Assembly (NCBI GenBank): GCA_013202595.1
Contig: JABMPV010000284.1
Location: 1 to 6,466, forward strand
Reading direction: 5' to 3'
Length of the DNA: 6,466 nt
Source of the DNA: a bacterium
Lineage (GTDB): Bacteria; Actinomycetota; Acidimicrobiia; Spongiisociales; UBA11373
The notes beneath the pieces are model-generated. The model ran no database searches. It was not told the origin of the DNA and saw only the letters and a list, made by a program, of their open reading frames with translations. Positions 1 to 5,555 of the stretch are shown here, piece by piece. Within the stretch, counting starts at the first letter, position 1. Each line of letters starts with the position of its first letter. The position numbers and the translations under genes are program-made.

Positions 1-55
1 CGTCCCTGCCTCGCCCTGAACATCGCCAACATTCCTGGCCAGAGCACTAGTGGTG

Positions 56-76
56 ATCGGCCGGCTGCCGGTCGAT
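56..76. repeat. 21-bp near-perfect inverted repeat upstream of the cyclase gene
   Basis: The left arm ATCGGCCGGC (56-65) and right arm GCCGGTCGAT (67-76) are separated by a single T. Nine of ten positions pair by Watson-Crick rules; the tenth (60 with 72) is a G-T pair. The repeat ends two bases before the candidate -35 box, which is where an operator or activator site would sit. It could instead be the terminator stem of a gene further left, but no T tract follows and a loop of one base is poor for a hairpin, so a DNA-binding site is the better guess. Function is inferred. Confidence 0.45.
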
Positions 77-77
77 A

Positions 78-108
78 TTGAGCCTGGGATGGCAGCCACT
101 CGTAGAAT
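78..108 (+). promoter_or_regulatory. Candidate promoter of the cyclase/ATPase gene, leaderless type
   Basis: A TAGAAT box at 103-108 matches five of six bases of the -10 consensus and ends six bases before the ATG at 115. Transcription would therefore begin at or next to the start codon, giving a leaderless mRNA, a common arrangement in actinobacteria. A TTGAGC at 78-83 is a possible -35 box, but the 19-base spacer is longer than usual. No purine-rich Shine-Dalgarno sequence lies at the right distance before the ATG, which agrees with leaderless initiation. Confidence 0.5.
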
Positions 109-114
109 CGCCAC

Positions 115-3100
115 ATGGAGATCTCGTGCCGGTCGTGTCGCGCGCCGAACTCCGGCGATGCCAGATTCTGCTCATCGTGCGGGTCCCGGCTGCGCCGCCC
201 CTGCCCTTCGTGCTCGGTGGACGTTCCCGCCGCCGCCGAGGTGTGCCCGGCCTGCGGTCGGCGCATGGCGCTGGGTCCCGATCTCGCGGAGCGGAAGATT
301 GCCACGGTGCTGTTCGCCGATCTCGCCGGGTCGACGGCCGTCGGTGAGCGCCTCGATGTCGAGATCCATCAGGTGCTGATGAATGCGTACCTGGACGCGA
401 TGCGTGAAGAGGCCGAGGCGACCGGAGGGACGGTCGAGCAGTTCGTCGGCGATGCCGTCCTGGCCGTCTTCGGCGTGCCGGTGGCCAGGGAGGACGATGC
501 CGACCGAGCAGTCGGTGCCGCCCGGGCCATGGTGGCCCGTCTCGAGCGATTGAACGAGACGCTGTTCAGGCGCCACGGTCTCGAGTTCGGCCTCAGGGTC
601 GGTGTCAACACGGGCGAAGTGGTCCTGGCAGCAGGATCAGGGCTCGGGAGGCTGGCAGGCGACGCTCTCAATGTGGGGGCGAGGCTGTCCCAGCAGGCCC
701 CGGTGGGCGGCGTGCTCGTGTCCGAGCAGACCGCAGCGGCGAGCAGGCGATTCATCTTCGAACCGATCGGCAAACTCGAGTTGCGGGGCCGGACCGAGCC
801 CATCGCAGCTCTCGAGGTGGTCGGGGAGACCGAGGTCGGGAGAGGTCATGTGATCGGCAGGGCGCCGATGGTGGGGCGGGACCACGAACTCGGTGTGCTG
901 TCGTCTCTGTGGGCCAGGGTGGTGGGCGAGGGACGGCCGTACCTCGTGACCATTTTCGGGGTCGCAGGGATCGGCAAGAGCCGACTCGCAGAGGACTTCG
1001 CCGTCCAGAGGGATCAGTTGCGCAACGTCACCACCCTGTTCGGGCGATGCCGTCCGTACGGTGAGGATGCCGCGTTCGGTGCGTTCGCCGAGATCCTCGG
1101 GTCGCTGGCCGGCATCGATGACGGTGATTCGACCGACTTCGCCGTTGCCAAGATCGGTGCTCTCGTCGATTCTCTGGACGGCAGGATCGGGCCAACTCCC
1201 GAGGATGCCGTGGAGGCGCTCCGCTATTCGGCCGGCATCTCCGGAGCGCCGTCGCCCCTGTCGGACGCCCTCGCCCGCCAGGTCAGATCAGCCATCAATG
1301 GTGCGTGGCGCTGGCTGCTGGGGTCGCTCGCCGCGCGCGGCCCGGTGGTAGTGCGGGTGGAGGATCTCCACTGGGCGGATCCTGCGATGCTCGACCTGCT
1401 CGAGCACCTCGCCGACAGGGTCACGGGTCCCATCCTGTTCGTCTGCCCCGCCCGTCCAACGCTGCTCGACAGCCAGCCGACGTGGGGGAGCGGCAAGCAG
1501 CACTCGTCCTCGATGCTGCTCGACCCCCTCTCCGGGACAGAATCCCGCCGTCTGGTGTCGTCACTCTTGTCCGGCGGGGGCCTTCCCCAGGAGGTGGCGA
1601 CCCGGATCATCGATAGAGCGGACGGCAACCCGTTCTTCATCGAAGAGATCATCAGGGGCCTCGTCGACGACGGATCGATCGTGCGTGATGGAGGTGACGG
1701 TTGGCGTCTCGCCCGTGACCTCGCCTCGGTGGAGATCCCGACGACCGTCCAGGCAGTGATCTCGGCGAGGATCGATCTGCTCGACATCACATCGAAGCGT
1801 GCCCTGCAATGTGCGGCCGTCGTCGGGAGGACGTTCTGGAGCGGCGCTCTGGCTCATCTACTCGATGCCGAATCCGATGATGTCGAAGGGGTGCTCGACG
1901 AACTCGAAGTCAGGGGGTTGGTGCTGGTCGGAGCGGACTCGGCACTGTCGGGTGAGCGCGAGTACCGCTTCAAGCACGCCATGGTGCGCGATGTGGCCTA
2001 TGACACCCTGGCCCGGCGTGATCGAAGTGCGCTTCACATCCAGGTTGCAGACTGGTTGTCCGGAGCGGTCGAGGGGCGCAGGGAGATCGCCGGCATCCAG
2101 GCGCATCACATCGCCAGGGCATACGATGGGCTGCGCGGGAGGCCGGGCGCCGAGGATGTGGCGGCGGACCTCAGGGAGCGCGCCTTCTCGGCGCTGCTGG
2201 CGGCATCCGACAACGCCAGGCTCAGGGTCGCTCTCGGCCAGGCCAAATACTTCGCCCGTGAGGCCGGTCGCCTCTCCGAGACGGCCGATGACCGGTCGCG
2301 GGCGGCTGAGGCGCTCGGTGAGGCCTTCTTCTACGGCTACGAGGGCGACAAGGCATGGCGGGCGCTTCGCGAGGCCATCGAGTACCGCCTCGGTGATGTG
2401 CCCGGGAAGGATCCGGAGATCGCCAGGCTGTGTGCGAGAGCGCTGCAGTTGGCGATCCGCTGGCCAGGTGCGATGCAATCGACTCCCGACGAGATCGACG
2501 TCGTCGGCTACCTCCACCTCGGTATGGATCACGCTCCGCCCGGCTCTGAGGAAGCGGTTCGGCTGCTGACCGTCCAGGGCCTGTGGCAGCACGCCTATCC
2601 GCACCCCGGCGACGACGACGTGATGATCCAACCCCAGGAATCCCTGCGGTCGGCCGAACAGGCGGTGCGCGCTGCCGCCGCCATGCACCGGCCCGATCTC
2701 GAGTCGGCAGCCCTCGACGCCGTGACCGGCTGCTACATCCCGAGAGGCCTGTACTCCTCGGCCCGACCGGCCACGGTGCGGCGACTCGAACTGATCGGGG
2801 ATCTCCACGACCTGTGGGAGATCGGCGACACCTATGCCATGCAGGGCTGGATCCACTACCACATGGGCGACTACGGGACCGCGTTCGCCAGGTGCGATGA
2901 GGGCTACCGGCGCACCGTGGGGGAGGCTCCGAGCCTGGCCCTGCACTGCCTGCGCTGGCGGACTCAGGCGAGATTCCGATTGGGGGATTGGGGCCCGACC
3001 CGGGTCGATCTGGCGCTCGCCAGAGATCTCCTCGGAGACAACAGGGACGATCCGCCGAACTACCTGTCGCCGATGTTTGCCGTCGTTGCTCTCATTCACG

Positions 3101-3699
3101 AGTACCGCGGAGAGCACGGGGCCGCCGATGCGGTCATCGATGTGCTCACGGAGTTCTATGATCGGCTCCAACCGGCCGATCGTGACACCTCGCCGCTGAG
3201 TCAGTGGGCGGAGTTCATCGCCCCGCTCCTGGCGCGGCGGGGGAGGATCGGGGAGGCTCGGCGCTTGCTCGCCGAAACCCGATATCGGCGGGTGGTGCGC
3301 ATCGGCCTTCTCTCCGAAGCCGGGTTGGAGGTGACCGCTGCAGCGCGCGACTGGGACGCAGTCCCGGACCTCGTGGCCGAGGCCCGGGGTATCGCCGCCC
3401 AGGGAGGTCTGCTGGCGCTCGGTGCGGCGGCCGATGGCACCGAAGGGATGGCTGCGGCGGCGACCGGCGACTACGACATGGCCATCGATCTGCTCGATCG
3501 CGGGGTCGCCGCTTTCGGGGCGATCGGGGCGAAGTGGGATGAGGCTCGATTTGGCCTGGCCCTCGCCGAGACGCTGGCAGACGCCGGGCTGCACCGGAGG
3601 GCCCGGGAGGCTCTGTCGCGTTGCGCCGGGCCTCTCGGGGAGATGTCGGCGCGCCGCGAGGCCGATGCTGTGAGGGATCTGGCCGACGCGCTCGACTGA
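115..3699 (+). CDS. Zinc-ribbon / class III nucleotide cyclase / STAND-type ATPase / TPR regulator
   Basis: A 1194-residue, probably cytoplasmic, signalling protein. Residues 1-50 form a double zinc ribbon with four CxxC pairs (Cys5/8, 19/22, 30/33, 44/47). Residues ~58-236 are a class III cyclase homology domain: metal-binding Asp69 (in FADLAGST) and Asp113 (in VGDAVLAVFG) and transition-state residues Asn186 and Arg190 are present. The two purine-selecting positions appear to be Gln109 and Arg179 rather than Lys and Asp. Residues ~250-560 are an AAA/STAND ATPase: Walker A GVAGIGKS (282-289), Walker B ending at Glu416-Asp417 followed by LHWAD, and a GNPFFIEE motif (504-511). FKHAMVRDVAYDTL (619-632) marks the family linker; the rest to 1194 is alpha-helical and TPR-like. 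There are no signal peptide or membrane segments. The start at 115 keeps the first zinc-binding cysteines and fits the promoter; the next Met (51) would delete the ribbon. The architecture resembles mycobacterial cyclase-ATPase regulators such as Rv0386, although the usual C-terminal LuxR helix-turn-helix is not visible. Cyclase activity and ligand are unknown. Confidence 0.9.
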   Translation: MEISCRSCRAPNSGDARFCSSCGSRLRRPCPSCSVDVPAAAEVCPACGRRMALGPDLAERKIATVLFADLAGSTAVGERLDVEIHQVLMNAYLDAMREEAEATGGTVEQFVGDAVLAVFGVPVAREDDADRAVGAARAMVARLERLNETLFRRHGLEFGLRVGVNTGEVVLAAGSGLGRLAGDALNVGARLSQQAPVGGVLVSEQTAAASRRFIFEPIGKLELRGRTEPIAALEVVGETEVGRGHVIGRAPMVGRDHELGVLSSLWARVVGEGRPYLVTIFGVAGIGKSRLAEDFAVQRDQLRNVTTLFGRCRPYGEDAAFGAFAEILGSLAGIDDGDSTDFAVAKIGALVDSLDGRIGPTPEDAVEALRYSAGISGAPSPLSDALARQVRSAINGAWRWLLGSLAARGPVVVRVEDLHWADPAMLDLLEHLADRVTGPILFVCPARPTLLDSQPTWGSGKQHSSSMLLDPLSGTESRRLVSSLLSGGGLPQEVATRIIDRADGNPFFIEEIIRGLVDDGSIVRDGGDGWRLARDLASVEIPTTVQAVISARIDLLDITSKRALQCAAVVGRTFWSGALAHLLDAESDDVEGVLDELEVRGLVLVGADSALSGEREYRFKHAMVRDVAYDTLARRDRSALHIQVADWLSGAVEGRREIAGIQAHHIARAYDGLRGRPGAEDVAADLRERAFSALLAASDNARLRVALGQAKYFAREAGRLSETADDRSRAAEALGEAFFYGYEGDKAWRALREAIEYRLGDVPGKDPEIARLCARALQLAIRWPGAMQSTPDEIDVVGYLHLGMDHAPPGSEEAVRLLTVQGLWQHAYPHPGDDDVMIQPQESLRSAEQAVRAAAAMHRPDLESAALDAVTGCYIPRGLYSSARPATVRRLELIGDLHDLWEIGDTYAMQGWIHYHMGDYGTAFARCDEGYRRTVGEAPSLALHCLRWRTQARFRLGDWGPTRVDLALARDLLGDNRDDPPNYLSPMFAVVALIHEYRGEHGAADAVIDVLTEFYDRLQPADRDTSPLSQWAEFIAPLLARRGRIGEARRLLAETRYRRVVRIGLLSEAGLEVTAAARDWDAVPDLVAEARGIAAQGGLLALGAAADGTEGMAAAATGDYDMAIDLLDRGVAAFGAIGAKWDEARFGLALAETLADAGLHRRAREALSRCAGPLGEMSARREADAVRDLADALD

Positions 3700-3729
3700 T
3701 CCCCGGCCGTCGATCCCTCCCGGGGGTCG
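3698..3729. terminator. Candidate bidirectional terminator hairpin between convergent genes
   Basis: The gap between the cyclase stop and the menA stop is only 37 bp. CGATCCCT (3711-3718) can pair with GGGGGTCG (3722-3729) around a three-base loop, giving an eight-pair stem with two G-U wobbles. Alternatively GATCCCCGG (3698-3706) can pair with CCGGGGGTC (3720-3728) around a 13-base loop. Neither stem is followed by a T tract on either strand, so a classical intrinsic terminator is not shown. Tract-less GC-rich stems between convergent genes are common in high-GC bacteria. Confidence 0.35.
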
Positions 3730-3736
3730 CTTCGGA

Positions 3737-4615
3737 TCAGAGGATTGCGCCGATGCCGATCAGTGCGCCGGTGAGGGCGTGGAGGCGGGCGGTGCCTTTC
3801 AGCGCCCCGATCAGGGGAGGTCCCTCCACCTCCGCCATGACCGTGCGGACGATGGCGATCGACAGCGGCGCTGCGGCCAGGCCGAGCAGTGTGCCTCGTG
3901 GTGCCCAACCGGCCCCGGCCACCACCGCAAGCACCACGAAGGCACCCCACACCAGGGTGGCGAACAGCGCCCGCGTCGCCGGCCGTCCCATCATCACAGC
4001 GAGGGTGCGCTTGCCTGTTGCCCGATCGGTGTCGAGGTCTCTCACGTTGTTGGCCACCAGGATCGCCGTCACCAGCATGCCGACCGGCACCGCCAGCAGC
4101 CATGCGTCGAGAGGGGCCGAGCGATCGTGGACGTACCGCGATCCGACCGTGGCTGCCAGACCGAAGAACACGAACACGGACACCTCGCCGAATCCCCGAT
4201 ATCCATATGGACGGGGCCCGCCGGTGTAGCCGAGCATCGCGATGATCGACACCAGACCGATCACCACCACGACCCATCCCGCCCGCCAGGTGAGGTAGAT
4301 GCCTCCCGTGACGGCGGCGGCCACCACCCCCGCAGTGCCGATCCACATCGTCCGCGCCGGGATGAGCCCGGAGGCAACGGCCCGCTGCGGTCCGATTCGC
4401 TCTGCGGTGTCGGCGCCCTTGCCGGCGTCCGATGCGTCGTTGGCGAAGTTGGCGGCGACATTGATGAGCACCGCCGTGATCAGTGTCACCACGAAGACAT
4501 CCCAGAGAAACACGCCGTCGTTGGCGGCGAGACCGGAACCGACCAGCACCGGGGCCACGGCCGCCCACAGGGTCGGCGGCCTGGCTGCGAGCACCCACGC
4601 CTTCAGCGGGGTCAT
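3737..4615 (-). CDS. menA: 1,4-dihydroxy-2-naphthoate polyprenyltransferase (MenA)
   Basis: A 292-residue integral membrane UbiA-family enzyme that attaches a polyprenyl chain to 1,4-dihydroxy-2-naphthoate with loss of CO2, giving demethylmenaquinone. Family marks in order are the N-terminal RPPTLWAAVAPVLVG (12-26), the first Asp-rich motif NFANDASD (Asn56, Asp60, Asp63) that binds Mg-diphosphate, the MenA-type YTGGPRPYGYRGFGE (130-144), and the second Asp-rich motif NNVRDLDTD (189-197). About nine hydrophobic segments are visible (roughly 15-31, 40-58, 91-109, 113-129, 145-158, 172-189, 216-234, 241-256, 278-292), and the length is normal for the family. The ATG overlaps the menB stop as ATGA, so the gene is probably co-transcribed and translationally coupled with menB. 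A weak GGGAAG lies rather far upstream. The YTGGPRP block and menB linkage favour MenA over UbiA or a heme/chlorophyll prenyltransferase. Confidence 0.93.
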   Translation of the reverse strand: MTPLKAWVLAARPPTLWAAVAPVLVGSGLAANDGVFLWDVFVVTLITAVLINVAANFANDASDAGKGADTAERIGPQRAVASGLIPARTMWIGTAGVVAAAVTGGIYLTWRAGWVVVVIGLVSIIAMLGYTGGPRPYGYRGFGEVSVFVFFGLAATVGSRYVHDRSAPLDAWLLAVPVGMLVTAILVANNVRDLDTDRATGKRTLAVMMGRPATRALFATLVWGAFVVLAVVAGAGWAPRGTLLGLAAAPLSIAIVRTVMAEVEGPPLIGALKGTARLHALTGALIGIGAIL

Positions 4616-5430
4616 GGGAGTCTGGGGAACTTCCCGAAGTCGGGTGGCCGCTTCTCATTGAATGCGTTGCGACCTTCCTGGGCCTCTTCACTCATGTAGA
4701 AGAGCAGGGTCGCATCGCCTGCGAGTTGCTGCTGTCCGGCCAGGCCGTCGCCTGCTGCATTGATCGCAGCCTTCATCATCCGCACGGCCAGTGGCGACAT
4801 CGCAAGGATCTCCTGAGCCCAGGCGATCGTCTCTTCCTCGACCTCGCTGAGGGACACGACCTTGTTGACCATTCCCATCTCGTAGGCCTCGGCTGCCGAG
4901 TACTGGCGGCAGAGGTACCAGATCTCTCGCGCCCGCTTGTCACCGACCATCCTCGCCAGGAGCCCTGCCCCGTATCCGCCGTCGAAGGAGCCGACCTTTG
5001 GCCCCGTCTGCCCGAACACGGCGTTGTCGGCTGCGATGGTGAGATCGGCGACGAGGTGGAGGATGTGGCCACCGCCGATCGCGTAGCCGCGCACCATGGC
5101 GATGATCGGCTTGGGGAGGCGGCGCATCTGGATCTGGAGATCGAGGACGTTGAGGCGCGGTGTGCCTCTGGGGTCCAGGTACCCGGCGTCGCCGCGGATC
5201 CTCTGGTCGCCACCCGAGCAGAAGGCGAGGTCGCCCTCTCCCGTCAGGATGATGACACCCACTCCCTGGTCGTCGCGGGCCCGTTCGAACGCCTCAGACA
5301 GTTCGAACAGGGTCGTGGGACGGAAGGCGTTGCGGACTTCCGGGCGGTTGATGGTGATCTTGGCGATGCCTTCGGCGACGTCGTAGAAGATGTCTTCGTA
5401 GTCGCCGCTGCGCTGCCACTCGACGGGCAT
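4612..5430 (-). CDS. menB: 1,4-dihydroxy-2-naphthoyl-CoA synthase (MenB)
   Basis: A 272-residue crotonase-fold enzyme that cyclises o-succinylbenzoyl-CoA to 1,4-dihydroxy-2-naphthoyl-CoA (Dieckmann-type closure) in the cytoplasm. The oxyanion-hole region CSGGDQ (71-76) and GYAIGGGH (115-122) are present, as is the MenB signature QTGPKVGSFDGGYG (141-154) with catalytic Asp150. Gln141-Thr142-Gly143 and Trp171 match the bicarbonate-binding site of the E. coli-type (bicarbonate-dependent) class. Tyr245 in LLFYMSEEAQEGRNAF matches the C-terminal catalytic tyrosine supplied by a neighbouring subunit, and the protein ends in the typical KRPPDFGKFPRLP. The ATG at 5430 is chosen because GGAGAG lies six bases before it and the protein then begins like its homologues (MPVEWQRSGDYEDIFYD). 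The frame stays open to a TTG at 5556, but that extension is low-complexity and unlike MenB. The stop overlaps the menA start. Confidence 0.95.
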   Translation of the reverse strand: MPVEWQRSGDYEDIFYDVAEGIAKITINRPEVRNAFRPTTLFELSEAFERARDDQGVGVIILTGEGDLAFCSGGDQRIRGDAGYLDPRGTPRLNVLDLQIQMRRLPKPIIAMVRGYAIGGGHILHLVADLTIAADNAVFGQTGPKVGSFDGGYGAGLLARMVGDKRAREIWYLCRQYSAAEAYEMGMVNKVVSLSEVEEETIAWAQEILAMSPLAVRMMKAAINAAGDGLAGQQQLAGDATLLFYMSEEAQEGRNAFNEKRPPDFGKFPRLP

Positions 5431-5436
5431 GTGATG

Positions 5437-5442
5437 CTCTCC
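5437..5442 (-). promoter_or_regulatory. Ribosome binding site of menB
   Basis: Read on the minus strand this is GGAGAG, six bases before the ATG at 5430. It is the strongest Shine-Dalgarno match in the window and decides the menB start over the longer open frame that begins with TTG at 5556. Confidence 0.6.
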
Positions 5443-5466
5443 GTGGGGTCGACTGGAGTGCGCAGA

Positions 5467-5496
5467 ACTGTAGTGAGGCGTGGACGGCCGTTTCCA
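5467..5496 (-). promoter_or_regulatory. Candidate menBA promoter
   Basis: On the minus strand TGGAAA (5496-5491) and TACAGT (5472-5467) are separated by 18 bases. They match four of six and four of six consensus bases of the -35 and -10 boxes. Transcription would start near 5460, leaving a leader of about 30 bases that contains the GGAGAG ribosome binding site. The match is modest and the region is GC-rich, so this is a candidate only. Confidence 0.35.
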
Positions 5497-5510
5497 TGTC
5501 CGGCGTCGGT

Positions 5511-5528
5511 GCGGCGGTGCACCGCCGC
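5511..5528. repeat. Perfect 18-bp palindrome in the menB/menE divergent promoter region
   Basis: GCGGCGGTGCACCGCCGC equals its own reverse complement over all 18 bases; the flanking T residues at 5510 and 5529 break the symmetry. It lies 14 bases upstream of the candidate menBA -35 box and overlaps the place where a menE -35 box would be expected, so a bound dimer could affect both directions. No recognisable menE -35 hexamer is seen there. It is not a match to an operator I can name. A hairpin role is less likely because it lies upstream of both inferred transcripts. Confidence 0.5.
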
Positions 5529-5541
5529 TTTCTGGCCGCAG

Positions 5542-5547
5542 TAGCGT
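5542..5547 (+). promoter_or_regulatory. Candidate -10 box of menE, leaderless type
   Basis: TAGCGT fits the TANNNT form of actinobacterial -10 boxes and ends eight bases before the ATG at 5556. Transcription would start at or within a base or two of the start codon. No Shine-Dalgarno-like purine run precedes the ATG. A single degenerate hexamer in GC-rich DNA is weak evidence; the spacing and the missing ribosome site are what support it. Confidence 0.35.
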
Positions 5548-5555
5548 GCATCTCA

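Noticed and set aside
1..81. A plus-strand frame open from the window edge to a TGA at 79-81, and a minus-strand frame open from ATG 32 (or 23) to the left edge.
   Set aside because: Either could be the end or start of a neighbouring gene, but only 26 and about 10 codons are visible and neither is recognisable, so no gene is called.
1858..3594. A 578-codon open frame on the minus strand inside the cyclase/ATPase gene.
   Set aside because: Its translation has no recognisable domain and is rich in Arg, Pro, Gly and His, as expected for the antisense of a GC-rich gene. The plus-strand protein there is clearly real.
4625..4635. Small inverted repeat GGGAA-C-TTCCC near the menB end and menA start.
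   Set aside because: Arms of five bases inside coding sequence are expected by chance, and the position corresponds to the conserved MenB C-terminal codons.
3471..4691. A 406-codon minus-strand frame and several plus-strand frames (3621-4229, 3779-4699) across menA.
   Set aside because: They are out-of-frame or antisense shadows with Arg/His-rich composition; menA in its own frame carries all the family motifs.
4483..5544. A 353-codon plus-strand open frame opposite menB.
   Set aside because: It is the antisense of menB; the minus-strand frame has the full MenB signature, the plus-strand product has none.
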